Positions 8,324-18,227 of a stretch of DNA of 64,000 nt are shown one piece after another. The notes under the pieces are model-generated. The model did not search any database, had not been told where the DNA came from, and saw only the letters and a list, made by a program, of their open reading frames with translations. Source of the stretch: Sterolibacterium denitrificans (GTDB lineage: Bacteria; Pseudomonadota; Gammaproteobacteria; Burkholderiales; Rhodocyclaceae); NCBI RefSeq assembly GCF_900174485.1, contig NZ_LT837803.1:2433305-2497304 (forward strand), written 5' to 3'. Within the stretch, counting starts at the first letter, position 1. Every line of letters starts with the position of its first letter. Position numbers and translations under genes: made by a program.

Positions 8324-9018
8324 CCATTCGCATCCTGATTGCCGACGATCACGCCCTGCTGCGCGGTGGCATCAAGCAGATCATCGCCGCCACCCACGAC
8401 CTCCGCGTCATCGCCGAAGCCGCCACCAGCACCCAGGTTCTCAAGCTGTGCCATGAGCACACCGCCGATCTGCTGCTGCTCGACCTGACCATGCCGGGCA
8501 TGAACGGCATCGAGCTGCTCCAGCGTCTGCGCAACGAACATCCAGGCTTGCCGATACTGATACTTTCGATGAGCAACGAAAAGCAGATCGTCCGCCATGC
8601 CATCAAGGCGGGTGCCGCCGGCTATCTCACCAAGGACGTGCACCCCGAAGTGCTGCTGACGGCCATCCGCAAAGTGGCCAGGGGAGGACGCTTCGTCGAT
8701 CCGGCGCTGGTCGAAACCATGATGTTTCCGGATGCCGCCGGGGATACCGACGTTCCGCCGCACGAGCTGCTCTCCGAACGCGAATTCCAGATCCTCAAGC
8801 TGCTCATCGCCGGCCACAAGATCAACGACATCGCCAACCAGCTGAACCTGAGCCCGAAAACCGTCAGCACCTACAAGCTGCGGCTGATGCAAAAGCTCGA
8901 TATCGACAACAACGCCGACCTGATCCGCTACGCCATCCGGCAGAACATCAGCCCCGACCTGCCCAACCTCGAACAGTACCTGTCGAGCGAACAAGCCCCC
9001 GCGGATCGCTATTTATAA
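8320..9018 (+). CDS. NarL/FixJ-family response regulator
   Basis: This 232-residue protein has a receiver domain (1-120) with acidic pair Asp9/Asp10, phospho-acceptor Asp55 in LLLLDLTMPG and the conserved Lys in YLTKDV. It ends with a LuxR-type helix-turn-helix (about 148-210: LSEREFQILKLLIAG, NLSPKTVSTYKLRLMQKL). It is the DNA-binding partner of the sensor kinase with which it overlaps by four bases. Target genes are unknown. Confidence 0.94.
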   Translation: MTIRILIADDHALLRGGIKQIIAATHDLRVIAEAATSTQVLKLCHEHTADLLLLDLTMPGMNGIELLQRLRNEHPGLPILILSMSNEKQIVRHAIKAGAAGYLTKDVHPEVLLTAIRKVARGGRFVDPALVETMMFPDAAGDTDVPPHELLSEREFQILKLLIAGHKINDIANQLNLSPKTVSTYKLRLMQKLDIDNNADLIRYAIRQNISPDLPNLEQYLSSEQAPADRYL

Positions 9019-9303
9019 CCAAAGATGTAAGTATTTTCCTACCCCCCCCCCCCCCCTTACAACATTTTCAGTGCTCGCCGACTGACCTGAAGCCAGGTTT
9101 TGACGATTATTCGTCACGCGCTTGCTTTTGCGATACGCGAAATCCATAAAGCAGCATCCTGATCCGAATCTGTATCCGATTCCACTCGTGACCCGTCCCG
9201 GACTGGCATGAGATGAATACGCGGAAAGTTCCATCCGCCAGATCGTCAGGATCCAAACAGCGCAAACACCGGCCACTTCCGGCCAGACAGTCATGGAGTC
9301 GGC
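9019..9303. other. 285-bp intergenic stretch with a 15-C homopolymer
   Basis: A run of 15 consecutive C lies at 9042-9056, 23 bp after the response-regulator stop. The rest has no ORF with coding character. I see neither a convincing terminator nor a clear promoter for the downstream gene, although TTGACG occurs near 9098. Confidence 0.6.
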
Positions 9304-12147
9304 ATGTACTCAATGCACAAACCCGCGCCCAACTGGCTGATCCGGTTGGTTGAAAAGCTGCCTCACCACAAAACCACCCCGCAGGCGCTGGCGCTGCGCT
9401 ACGGCTTTGCCCTGGCCACGGTCGCCCTGGCCTATCTCGGCCGCGAGTTCGTCGGCCCGTCCAGCGTCGGCCTGCCGCTGCTCACCTTCTTCAGCGCCGC
9501 CGCGCTGACCCTCATCCTGACCGGCATCGGCCCGGGGCTGCTGGCCGCCGCCATCGGCATGAGCATCGGCACCTGCTTCTACATGCCGCCCTACGGCGTA
9601 TTCACTTTCGAATTCGCCTCCGGCAACGTGCTGTCCAACCTGGTGTTCGCCTTCAACATCGTCCTTCTCAGCCTGGTGGTGAAGGCGCTGCAGATCTATT
9701 TCGACAGGTATCTGGCCAATCGCCGCCTTCTCAGCGCCATCGTCGAGGGCAGCAAGGACGCCATCTACGTCAAGGATCTGCAGGGGCGCTACCGCTTCAT
9801 GAACGCGGCCGGCAAGCGCTATCTGGGGCAGGCGGCCGACGCCACCCTCGAGCAGAGCGACGGCGTGATGTTTTCCGCGGAAACCCGCGCGCAGCTCGCG
9901 GCCCAGGATCAGCAGGTACTGGCCCAGGGCAAGGTCATCGACTTCGAGACCGCGATCGACACCCCCGGCGGCAGGCGCATCTTCCACAGCACCAAGGGGC
10001 CGCTGCAGGATGAACAGGACCGCATGATCGGCATCTTCGGCCTCGAACACGACATCACCCGCAGCAAGCAGATCGAAGAAGCGCTGCAGGAAAAACTCGC
10101 CATCCAGGAACAGTTCGTCAATCTTGCCGCCCTGGTTCCCGGCACCATCTGCACCTACCGCCGCAACGCCAGCGGGCTGCCCTGCTTTCCCTACGCCAGC
10201 GCCAGTCTCGGCGAAATCTTCGGCCTCTCCCCCGAGGAGGTGCGCGAGGATGCCAGCGCCGCCTTCGCCCGGATCCACGCCGACGACATGCCCCATGTGC
10301 TCGACACCACCCAGCAGGCCATGAATTACGGAAGCATCTGGAACACCGGCTTCCGCGTCAATCACCCGCAAAAAGGCGAAATCTGGGTCGAAGGCTTCCT
10401 GCGCCCCGTCCAGCAGGCCGATGGCACCACGCTGTGGCACGGCTATCTGCAGGACATCACGACCAAACGCCACGCCGAGGAACAGATGCATCTGGCAGCC
10501 GGCGTGTTCGACACGATTACCGAAGGCATCGTCGTCACCAGTCCGCAAAACCGCATCCTTGCCGTCAATGAAGCCTTCATTGCCATGACCGGCTACACCC
10601 GCGAGGAGCTGCTGAACCAGACGCCGCGCCTGATGCACGCCGAGCGGCACGATGCCGCCTTCTTCGAGGCCATGCAGCGGAAACTGCTCGAACACGGCCG
10701 CTGGGAAGGCGAAGTCTGGAACCGCCGCAAGAATGGCGAACTCTATCTGAAGTGGCTGTCGGTGCGCGTCATCCGGGACGGCGCAGGCAATCTGGCCAGC
10801 TACATCAGCGTCTTCCGCGACATCAGCCTGGTCAAGAATTCCGAAGAACGCGTGGAGTTTCTCGGCACCCACGACGACCTGACCCACCTGCCCAACCGCA
10901 CCCTGCTCAACGACCGGCTGCGCCAGGCCGTCAACCGCGCGGAGCGCAGCGGCCATCGCCTGGCGCTGATGTTCGTCGACATCGACAACTTCAAGCTGGT
11001 GAATGAAACCTTCGGCCATACGCTGGGCGACAACCTGCTGCTGCAGACGGCAGAACGCCTCAAGGACTGCGTGCGTTGCGAAGACACCGTGGCGCGCATG
11101 GGCGGCGACGAATTCGTCATGATCCTGGAAGACTGCGAGCGGGATGCCGTCATCCACACCGCCGAACGCATCCTCGCGCGCCTGTCGGAAATCTACCGGG
11201 TCGGCGGCCAGGAATGCTTCACGGCGGCCAGCATCGGCATCAGCTTCTATCCCGACGACGCCACCGAGCCTTCCGACCTGCTGCGCTATGCCGACAACGC
11301 CATGTACCGCGCCAAGGAAAAGGGCAAGAACAACATCCAGCTCTTCAGCGAGGACATGGCCGAGCGCTCGCGCAAGCGCCTGGAGATCGAACGCAGCCTG
11401 CGGCACGCCATCGAGAGAAACGAATTCTTCCTCGAATACCAGCCGCAGATCGACCTTGGCAGCCATACCCTGATCGGCGTCGAGGCGCTGATCCGCTGGC
11501 GGCATGGCGGCAAGACCATACCGCCGCTGGACTTCATCCCGATCGCCGAGGAAACCCGCCTGATCATCACCATCGGCGAATGGGTGGTGAAGGAAGCCTG
11601 CCGCCAGATCAAGGTCTGGGACAGAAACGGCCTGTCGCCATTCACGGTCAGCGTCAACATCTCCGCCCGCCACTTCCTCGACCCGAACATGGTCATCCGC
11701 CTGCACAGCATCATCCAGGATGCCGAAGTCGATCCCCGGCGCCTGTGCCTGGAAATCACCGAGGGCGCCATGGAAGACATCGACAACACCATGACCATGC
11801 TGCAGGAACTGGAAGAACTCGGCTTCCGCACCAGCATCGACGATTTCGGCACCGGCTTCTCCTCACTTTCCCACCTGAAGCGCTTCCCCCTGCACGAGCT
11901 GAAGATCGACCGCAGCTTCGTCGACGGCATCATCGACGACCAGGACGATCGCGCCATCACCTCGACCATCATTTCCATGGCCGGCAACCTGGAACTGAGC
12001 GTCGTGGCCGAAGGCATCGAAACCACCGAACAACTGCAGGAACTGCACGGCATGGGGTGCCAGATCGGCCAGGGTTACTACTTTTCCAAGCCGCTCACGG
12101 CGGATCGCTTCAATGAATGGCTGAGCAACCGAAAATCTCAAACATAA
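9304..12147 (+). CDS. Membrane PAS-GGDEF-EAL protein with DUF4118-like N-terminus
   Basis: This 947-residue inner-membrane c-di-GMP enzyme starts with about four hydrophobic helices (24-125; GPGLLAAAIGMSIGTCFYM resembles the KdpD/DUF4118 membrane module). Three PAS-type domains follow (about 135-260, 270-395, 400-520). GGDEF is intact at 600-604 with an inhibitory RxxD (RCED) five residues before it. EAL is intact, with EAL at 727-729 and DDFGTGFSSL from 846. Both activities are therefore plausible; which dominates cannot be told from sequence. It lies just upstream of the chemotaxis cluster on the same strand. A second ATG nine bases later could also be the start. Confidence 0.92.
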   Translation: MYSMHKPAPNWLIRLVEKLPHHKTTPQALALRYGFALATVALAYLGREFVGPSSVGLPLLTFFSAAALTLILTGIGPGLLAAAIGMSIGTCFYMPPYGVFTFEFASGNVLSNLVFAFNIVLLSLVVKALQIYFDRYLANRRLLSAIVEGSKDAIYVKDLQGRYRFMNAAGKRYLGQAADATLEQSDGVMFSAETRAQLAAQDQQVLAQGKVIDFETAIDTPGGRRIFHSTKGPLQDEQDRMIGIFGLEHDITRSKQIEEALQEKLAIQEQFVNLAALVPGTICTYRRNASGLPCFPYASASLGEIFGLSPEEVREDASAAFARIHADDMPHVLDTTQQAMNYGSIWNTGFRVNHPQKGEIWVEGFLRPVQQADGTTLWHGYLQDITTKRHAEEQMHLAAGVFDTITEGIVVTSPQNRILAVNEAFIAMTGYTREELLNQTPRLMHAERHDAAFFEAMQRKLLEHGRWEGEVWNRRKNGELYLKWLSVRVIRDGAGNLASYISVFRDISLVKNSEERVEFLGTHDDLTHLPNRTLLNDRLRQAVNRAERSGHRLALMFVDIDNFKLVNETFGHTLGDNLLLQTAERLKDCVRCEDTVARMGGDEFVMILEDCERDAVIHTAERILARLSEIYRVGGQECFTAASIGISFYPDDATEPSDLLRYADNAMYRAKEKGKNNIQLFSEDMAERSRKRLEIERSLRHAIERNEFFLEYQPQIDLGSHTLIGVEALIRWRHGGKTIPPLDFIPIAEETRLIITIGEWVVKEACRQIKVWDRNGLSPFTVSVNISARHFLDPNMVIRLHSIIQDAEVDPRRLCLEITEGAMEDIDNTMTMLQELEELGFRTSIDDFGTGFSSLSHLKRFPLHELKIDRSFVDGIIDDQDDRAITSTIISMAGNLELSVVAEGIETTEQLQELHGMGCQIGQGYYFSKPLTADRFNEWLSNRKSQT

Positions 12148-12261
12148 ATATTTTAGATATAAAACTTATGCCATACTTTTGTCGTGGCGAAACCCTGCTG
12201 CAATGACCCAGCCCAACCCGCCAAGCCGGGCCAACCACCCCATGTCTGCAAGGAGTACGCA
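12148..12261 (+). promoter_or_regulatory. AT-rich leader before the chemotaxis cluster
   Basis: The stretch 12148-12180 is strikingly AT-rich for this DNA (ATAAATATTTTAGATATAAAAC) and probably holds the promoter of the chemotaxis cluster. Candidate boxes are TTTAGA and TACTTT with a 16-bp spacer, but the match is weak. An AAGGAG ribosome-binding site at 12250-12255 fixes the GTG start at 12262. Confidence 0.35.
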
Positions 12262-12627
12262 GTGAAAACCATCCTGTTGGTGGACGATTCGGCCACCATC
12301 CTGCTGTCGATTTCCAGCATCCTGAGCAAGGCCGGCTATGCCGTCGAAAAAGCCAGCAATGCGGCCGACGGCCTGAAGGTCTTCGCCGGCGGCGCGAAAA
12401 TCGACCTGCTCATCACCGACCTCAACATGCCCGGCATGAACGGCATCGACTTCATCAAGGAAGTCCGCAAGCTGCCCAGCTACAAGTTCATGCCCATCCT
12501 CTTCCTGACCACCGAATCCCAGCAGGACAAGCGCATGGAAGCCAAGGCCGCCGGCGCCTCGGGCTGGCTGGTCAAGCCGGCAACCGCGGACGAACTGCTG
12601 AACACCATCAAACTGGTCATCCGCTGA
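12262..12627 (+). CDS. cheY: CheY-like single-domain response regulator
   Basis: This 121-residue stand-alone receiver has the acidic pair in LLVDDSAT, phospho-acceptor Asp53 in LLITDLNMPGMNG, and the conserved Lys in WLVKPAT near 103. There is no output domain, so it acts by protein binding, most simply at the flagellar switch. The start is a GTG, placed 6 nt after a strong AAGGAG; upstream residues of the longer frame do not look like a receiver. First gene of a ten-gene chemotaxis cluster. Confidence 0.92.
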   Translation: MKTILLVDDSATILLSISSILSKAGYAVEKASNAADGLKVFAGGAKIDLLITDLNMPGMNGIDFIKEVRKLPSYKFMPILFLTTESQQDKRMEAKAAGASGWLVKPATADELLNTIKLVIR

Positions 12628-12630
12628 GCC

Positions 12631-13929
12631 ATGTCGGACAAGAAGCTGATACGCAATCTGCTCGCGGTCTATCTGACCGTCGTCACGGGATGCGCCATCG
12701 TCGTGTATTTCCTCAACGACTGGTTCCATACCTGGCTTCCCGAGTTTCTCGGCATTTCGTCGCCAATGACGGATGTCTTCGGCGCCATTCTGATGATCAC
12801 CATGGCCTTCGCCGCCCAGCGCCTGGTCGCCTGGCTGTACTACGGCGACCAGGAGTTCGGCATGCAGAAACTGCTGCGCGAATTAGCCCTGCGCGAGGAG
12901 GAACGCAACGCTTCGGTCCGGCAGATTTCCGCCGAGCTGCGCCAGATCGCCGACTTCAACCAGGTGCTGCGCAGGCAGCTCGAACTCATCATCAGCGAAA
13001 CCGAAAAGGCCGCCTTCGACATCGCCAGCCGCCTGCAAACCATCGACGGCGTGGTCAGCGACCTGAACGCCTTCGTCGCCTCGACCGCCAATGCCTCGGA
13101 CAAGCTGCAGGCAAACTCCGAAGCCTGCATCGACCACAACCAGGAAATGCTGTCCACCATCGATTCGTACATCAAGCAGCGCCTCGACACCACCGAGACC
13201 GAGCGCTCGCGGATCGAGCAGGTCGTCAAGGAAATTCAGTCGCTCGACGGCCTGGTTCAGCTCGTCCGCAACATCTCCGGACAAACCAACCTGCTGGCCC
13301 TGAATGCGGCCATCGAAGCGGCGCGGGCCGGCGAGGTCGGGCGCGGCTTTGCCGTCGTCGCCGACGAAGTGCGCAAGCTGTCCACCGCCACCGATGAGGC
13401 CGTCTCCAAGATCAGCCTGGGCATCGACGCCGTCAACCAATCGACCCACGCGCATTTCGAGGACAAGCTGTCGATCGATCGCATCGAGGCCGAGAAAACC
13501 ACCCTGCTGGGCTTCGTCAGCCAGCTCGACAATCTGGGCAACAGCTACCAGGCCCTGTCGGATCACGGCAGCAATGCCATGCAGAAAATCGGCAGCAGCA
13601 GCAGCCAGTTGACCTCGATGTTCATGGATACCCTGGCCAGCGTGCAGTTCCAGGACATGGTGCGCCAGCAGATCGAACAGATCATTGCCGCCCTGAACCA
13701 GCTCGACGGCCATGCCGCCGCGCTTGCCGAACATCTCGAATCCGGCAGGGCCGAAGGCATGGATCCGGCCTTCGCGCCGCTGGCCCAGCAACTGGAACAG
13801 ATGTTCGAGCGCTACGTCATGACTTCGCAGCGCGAATCGCACCGCAACGCGCTCGGCGCGCCGCCAACCGAAGCCGAAGCCACCGAGGCCGCAGCCGCCA
13901 AGGCACCACCGAAAATCGAACTCTTTTGA
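12631..13929 (+). CDS. Methyl-accepting chemotaxis protein with minimal periplasmic part
   Basis: A 432-residue MCP. Two hydrophobic helices (about 8-28 and 48-68) flank only about 20 residues, so there is almost no periplasmic sensor. A cytoplasmic coiled coil follows, with the CheA/CheW-contact hairpin at about 212-251 ([20 protein letters not shown] through [10 protein letters not shown]). It starts three bases after cheY. The C-terminus reads PPKIELF, matching the C-terminus of the second CheD protein at 22092. It may sense an internal signal or partner with another receptor. Confidence 0.9.
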   Translation: MSDKKLIRNLLAVYLTVVTGCAIVVYFLNDWFHTWLPEFLGISSPMTDVFGAILMITMAFAAQRLVAWLYYGDQEFGMQKLLRELALREEERNASVRQISAELRQIADFNQVLRRQLELIISETEKAAFDIASRLQTIDGVVSDLNAFVASTANASDKLQANSEACIDHNQEMLSTIDSYIKQRLDTTETERSRIEQVVKEIQSLDGLVQLVRNISGQTNLLALNAAIEAARAGEVGRGFAVVADEVRKLSTATDEAVSKISLGIDAVNQSTHAHFEDKLSIDRIEAEKTTLLGFVSQLDNLGNSYQALSDHGSNAMQKIGSSSSQLTSMFMDTLASVQFQDMVRQQIEQIIAALNQLDGHAAALAEHLESGRAEGMDPAFAPLAQQLEQMFERYVMTSQRESHRNALGAPPTEAEATEAAAAKAPPKIELF

Positions 13930-13988
13930 TCCCCGGCCCGCAAGCACCGCAACCACGGCCGGGACATGTGCACAGGGGAGACACTGGC

Positions 13989-14306
13989 ATGAGCCATCCA
14001 GAAAACGCCGCGAAACGCATGATCATCACCGAAGACATGACCATCTATCACGCCGAAGCCCTCAAGGAAAAACTCATCCACGGCGTCGAAAGCAGCGACA
14101 TGCTCGAACTCGATCTTTCCGGCGTCGCCGAGATCGACACGGCGGGCATCCAGTTGCTGATGCTGGCCAAGCGCGAAAGCCAGGCCTGCGGCAAATCGCT
14201 CAACATCATCGCCCACAGCCCGGCCGTGCATGAGCTGATCGACTTCTTCAACATCGCCGGCTATTTCGGCGATCCGCTGGTGATCCCGGCGCGCCAACCT
14301 GCCTGA
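13989..14306 (+). CDS. STAS-domain protein (anti-sigma antagonist-like)
   Basis: This 105-residue protein has a single STAS domain: LELDLSGVAEIDTAGIQLLMLAKRES, then ELIDFFNIAGYFGDP. In SpoIIAA-type proteins a Ser or Thr after the conserved Asp is phosphorylated; here the pair is DT. Its place between an MCP and cheA, preceded by AGGGGAGA, suggests a chemotaxis accessory role rather than sigma-factor control. The ATG at 13989 is preferred over the upstream 13926 start. Confidence 0.85.
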   Translation: MSHPENAAKRMIITEDMTIYHAEALKEKLIHGVESSDMLELDLSGVAEIDTAGIQLLMLAKRESQACGKSLNIIAHSPAVHELIDFFNIAGYFGDPLVIPARQPA

Positions 14307-14322
14307 GCGAGGAGCTGCCGAC

Positions 14323-16572
14323 ATGGAAGAAATCCTCAGCGTCTTCATCCAGGAAGCCCGCGAACAGATCGCGGCCATGGAAGCGGAGCTGCTCGGCATG
14401 GAACAGGCCGACGGCGATCCCGAAGCGGAAGTGCTCAACGCCATCTTCCGCGCCGCGCACACCATCAAGGGCGGCGCCGGCGTGGTCGAACTGGGCATGA
14501 TCGAACGCTTCACCCATGTGCTCGAAAACGCGCTCGACAAACTGCGCAATCACGAAATCCCGGTCAGCGATACGCTGATCAGCATCCTGCTCAACTGCTG
14601 CGACCACATCGGCGCGCTGCTCGATCGCGTGGCGACGGGCGCCGTCGATGAAGACGAAAACCTGAAGCTGGACGGCGAAGCCATTGCGGAAAAACTGCGC
14701 GCCTGCATCGGCTCCTCAGCCGTCAACATCAAGGAGGGCCACACGCTGGCCACGTCCGCCCGCGCGGCCAGCCCCAGGGAACACACGAGCGAAGTGGAAA
14801 GCGAAGGCAGCGGCAAGGCCATCAACGACTGCTGGCACATTTCGGTGCGCTTCGGCGAAAACGTCCTGCGCAACGGCATGGACCCGGCGGCGATCCTGCG
14901 CTATCTGCTGACGCTCGGCGAAATCGCCCACATCGCCACCCTCGCCGACGGCATGCCCGCCGCCAGCCAGATGAATCCGGAATCCTGCTACCTGGGCTGC
15001 GAAATCAGCTTCCGCAGCCAGGCCGACAAGAGCGCCATCGAGCGCGCCTTCGATTTCGTCCGCGACGACTGCGCGCTGCGCATCCTGCCGCCCGACAGCA
15101 AGGTTGCCGATTATCTGCAACTGATCGGCGAACTGCCCGAGGAACCGATGCGCCTGGGCGAAATCCTCGTCAAGAGCGGCGCCCTGACGCAGGACGAACT
15201 CATCGAGGGTCTCTCCCGCCAGCAGGCCGGCGATGCGGCAACCACCCCACCGCCACCGCTCGGCAACATCCTCGTCGAGCAGAAGGTCATCCAGCCGGAA
15301 ATCGTCGAGGCCGCCGTCGCCCGGCAAAAACAGGTCAGCGACAAGAAAGCCGAGGAAGCCCGCCTGATCCGGGTGCATGCCGGCAAGCTCGATCACCTGA
15401 TCGATCTGGTCGGCGAACTGGTGATCGCCGGCGCCAGCGCCAGTCTGCTGGCGCAGAACAGCAAGCTCGGCCATCTCGTCGAGGCCACCTCGCTGCTCAC
15501 CCGGCTCGTCGAGAACATCCGCGACTCGGCCCTGCAACTGCGCATGGTGCAGATCGGCGAAACCTTCAACCGCTTCCACCGCGTGGTGCGCGACACCGCC
15601 CGGGAACTGGGCAAGGAAATCGAGCTGGTCATCCGCGGCGGCGAAACCGAACTGGACAAATCCGTCGTCGAAAAAATCGGCGACCCGCTGATGCACCTGG
15701 TGCGCAACGCCATGGACCACGGCCTGGAAACCCCGCAGATCCGCATTGCCCAGGGCAAGCCGGCAACCGGCCGCGTCGAGCTGAACGCCTATCACGACTC
15801 CGGCAACATCGTCATCGAAATCACCGATGATGGCGCCGGCCTGTCGCGCGAGAAGATCCGCGCCAAGGCCATCGAGCGCGGCCTCATCGGCGCCAGCCAG
15901 GTTCTCGGCGACGAGGAAATCCATAACCTGATCTTCGAGGCCGGCTTCTCCACGGCGGAGAAAGTCACCAATCTCTCCGGCCGCGGCGTCGGCATGGACG
16001 TGGTGAAACGCAACATCCAGGCGCTGCGCGGCTCGGTCGAAGTGGCCTCGAACGAAGGCGCGGGCTCGCGCTTCACCATCCGCCTGCCGCTGACCCTGGC
16101 CATCATCGACGGCTTTCTGGTGGAAGTCGGCAAATCCTCCTTCGTCGTGCCGCTCGACATGGTGCTCGAATGCCTGGAGCTGTCCGAAGCCGACAGGCAG
16201 GCCAGCGATACGCGCAGCTATCTCAATCTGCGCGGCGAAGCGCTGCCCTTCATCCGCCTGCGCGAGCTGCTGGCCATCGAAGGCCAGCCGCCACGGCGCG
16301 AAAGCGTCGTGGTCGTCCACTTCGGCAACCAGAAAGCCGGGCTGGTCGTCGACCGGCTGCTGGGCGAATTCCAGACCGTGATCAAGCCGCTCGGCCAGCT
16401 TTTCCGGCATCTGCGCGGCATCTCGGGATCGACGATTCTCGGCAGCGGCGATGTCGCCCTGATTCTTGATGTACCGGTACTCGTACAGCAGGCGGCGAGC
16501 CGGGAAAACGAACAAACCGCCAGCGCCATGCACTCAACCCGGCCGGGAATGGCCGCCACGGAAATTCTGTAA
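14323..16572 (+). CDS. cheA: Chemotaxis histidine kinase CheA with two MshEN-like motifs
   Basis: A 749-residue CheA. It has an Hpt/P1 domain with phospho-His46 (AAHTIKGG) and a divergent central region (about 150-270). Dimerisation (about 345-415), GHKL ATPase (about 415-590: LMHLVRNAMDHGLE, ITDDGAGL, GRGVGMDVV) and CheW-like (about 600-735) domains complete it. It phosphorylates CheY and CheB under receptor control. Between the central region and the dimerisation domain lie two 24-residue motifs. The first (277-300) begins RLGEILVKSG and fits the published MshEN c-di-GMP-binding consensus RLGx6Gx6Lx3Lx2Q at every fixed position. The second (312-335) begins PLGNILVEQK and lacks the Arg and the Gly. 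The start follows GAGGAG. Confidence 0.95.
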   Translation: MEEILSVFIQEAREQIAAMEAELLGMEQADGDPEAEVLNAIFRAAHTIKGGAGVVELGMIERFTHVLENALDKLRNHEIPVSDTLISILLNCCDHIGALLDRVATGAVDEDENLKLDGEAIAEKLRACIGSSAVNIKEGHTLATSARAASPREHTSEVESEGSGKAINDCWHISVRFGENVLRNGMDPAAILRYLLTLGEIAHIATLADGMPAASQMNPESCYLGCEISFRSQADKSAIERAFDFVRDDCALRILPPDSKVADYLQLIGELPEEPMRLGEILVKSGALTQDELIEGLSRQQAGDAATTPPPPLGNILVEQKVIQPEIVEAAVARQKQVSDKKAEEARLIRVHAGKLDHLIDLVGELVIAGASASLLAQNSKLGHLVEATSLLTRLVENIRDSALQLRMVQIGETFNRFHRVVRDTARELGKEIELVIRGGETELDKSVVEKIGDPLMHLVRNAMDHGLETPQIRIAQGKPATGRVELNAYHDSGNIVIEITDDGAGLSREKIRAKAIERGLIGASQVLGDEEIHNLIFEAGFSTAEKVTNLSGRGVGMDVVKRNIQALRGSVEVASNEGAGSRFTIRLPLTLAIIDGFLVEVGKSSFVVPLDMVLECLELSEADRQASDTRSYLNLRGEALPFIRLRELLAIEGQPPRRESVVVVHFGNQKAGLVVDRLLGEFQTVIKPLGQLFRHLRGISGSTILGSGDVALILDVPVLVQQAASRENEQTASAMHSTRPGMAATEIL

Positions 16573-16584
16573 GGAGATAGCGAA

Positions 16585-18216
16585 ATGTTCAGCAACATGA
16601 AGATAGGAACGCGGCTTGCGCTGGGCTTCGGCATCGTCGTCGCCCTCTTGGCCGCCATCGCCGTGATCGGCGTGTCGCGCCTGTCGAGTCTCAACCACTC
16701 GATGGAAAACATCACCAAGCACATGTGGCCGAAGGTGCTGCTGCTGCAGGACGGCCTGGCCGGCGTGAACGAAATCGGCCTCAGCGCGCGCGACATGCTG
16801 CTCGCCGAGGACAAGGGCGGCCAGCAGCGGGCCAAGGAGCGCATCCTGGAAGCGCGCGTCGGCATCGCCAAGGCATGGGAAACCCTCCGGCCGACGCTCG
16901 TCCAGCCCAAGGGCAAGGAGATGTTCGAGTTGATCCTGCAGGCCCGCGAACGCTACATCGCGGCACAGGACCAGATCATCAGACTCATCGAGGAAGGCAA
17001 GGCGGAAGAAGGCCGGGCCTTCATGGACTCCGGCTTTCGCCCGGCCGCCACCGAATACCGCCAGCGGGTCAACGATCTGGTCAAGTTCCAGGGCGACCTG
17101 ATGACCTCGCTCGGCGAGGAGGCGACGAAGGAATACGAGTCGGCCCGCGCCCTGACGCTGGCGATCGCCATCGCCGCCTTCCTCCTCGCCATCGGCATCG
17201 CGTTCTGGATCGTGCGCAGCATCACCCGGCCGCTGGGCCAGGCGGTGTCCGTCGCCAACGCCCTGTCCGAAGGCGACCTGTCCACGCGCATCGAAGTCAC
17301 CTCGCGCGACGAGACCGGCATGCTGCTGGCGGCGATGAAGAACATGGTGGAGAAACTCTCGCAGATCATCGCCGAAGTGCGCAGCGCGGCGGACAACCTG
17401 TCGAGCGCCTCGGAGGAAGTCAGCGCCACCGCCCAGTCGCTCAGCCAGTCCTCCAGCGAACAGGCGGCGGGCGTCGAGGAAACGACGTCCTCGATCGAAC
17501 AGATGTCGGCCTCCATCACCCAGAACACCGAAAACGCCAAGGTCACCGACGGCATGGCCTCGAAGGCCGCCCATGAGGCCGCCGAAGGCGGCGCGGCGGT
17601 GAAGGAAACGGTCACCGCGATGAAGAGCATCGCCGACAAGATCGGCATCATCGACGACATCGCCTACCAGACCAACCTGCTGGCGCTGAATGCCGCCATC
17701 GAAGCCGCGCGCGCCGGCGAGCACGGCAAGGGCTTCGCCGTGGTCGCCGCCGAAGTGAGGAAGCTGGCCGAGCGCAGCCAGGTCGCCGCCCAGGAAATCG
17801 GCGAAGTCGCCAAGGGCAGCGTGGCGCTGGCCGAGAAGGCCGGCAAGCTGCTCGACGAAATCGTCCCGTCGATCACCAAGACCTCCGACCTGGTGCAGGA
17901 GATCGCCGCCGCCTCGCAGGAACAGTCCTCCGGCGTCGGACAGATCAACGGCGCCATGGGCCAGCTCAACCAGGCCACCCAGCAGAACGCCTCCGCATCC
18001 GAGGAACTCGCCGCCACCGCCGAGGAAATGAGCGGCCAGGCCGAACAACTGCAGCAGACCATGGCGTTCTTCAAGACCGGCGATGCGCCCACCAGCCGGC
18101 AGGTGAAAAAAACGCCAGGACAGCGGCAGGCCAAGACGCACGGCAGCGCGAAACCGGAGGCGATCCGCCCGGCGGCCGAAACGCATGCCGATGAAGCCGA
18201 CTTCGTCAAGTTCTGA
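16585..18216 (+). CDS. Methyl-accepting chemotaxis protein, four-helix-bundle sensor
   Basis: A 543-residue transmembrane chemoreceptor. TM1 is at about 10-32, a periplasmic helical bundle at about 33-188 (4HB_MCP type), TM2 at about 190-212 and HAMP at about 213-265. A methylation/signalling coiled coil carries the conserved hairpin at about 358-400 ([44 protein letters not shown]). Its start follows TAAGGAGATAGCGAA 12 nt after cheA. The C-terminus is EADFVKF, not an obvious CheR-docking pentapeptide. The ligand is unknown. Confidence 0.94.
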   Translation: MFSNMKIGTRLALGFGIVVALLAAIAVIGVSRLSSLNHSMENITKHMWPKVLLLQDGLAGVNEIGLSARDMLLAEDKGGQQRAKERILEARVGIAKAWETLRPTLVQPKGKEMFELILQARERYIAAQDQIIRLIEEGKAEEGRAFMDSGFRPAATEYRQRVNDLVKFQGDLMTSLGEEATKEYESARALTLAIAIAAFLLAIGIAFWIVRSITRPLGQAVSVANALSEGDLSTRIEVTSRDETGMLLAAMKNMVEKLSQIIAEVRSAADNLSSASEEVSATAQSLSQSSSEQAAGVEETTSSIEQMSASITQNTENAKVTDGMASKAAHEAAEGGAAVKETVTAMKSIADKIGIIDDIAYQTNLLALNAAIEAARAGEHGKGFAVVAAEVRKLAERSQVAAQEIGEVAKGSVALAEKAGKLLDEIVPSITKTSDLVQEIAAASQEQSSGVGQINGAMGQLNQATQQNASASEELAATAEEMSGQAEQLQQTMAFFKTGDAPTSRQVKKTPGQRQAKTHGSAKPEAIRPAAETHADEADFVKF

Positions 18217-18227
18217 GGAGGAAAGCC

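Noticed and set aside
9150-9190. Sigma28-type flagellar promoter TAAA-N15
   Set aside because: The -10 part (GAATCTGT) does not resemble GCCGATAA.
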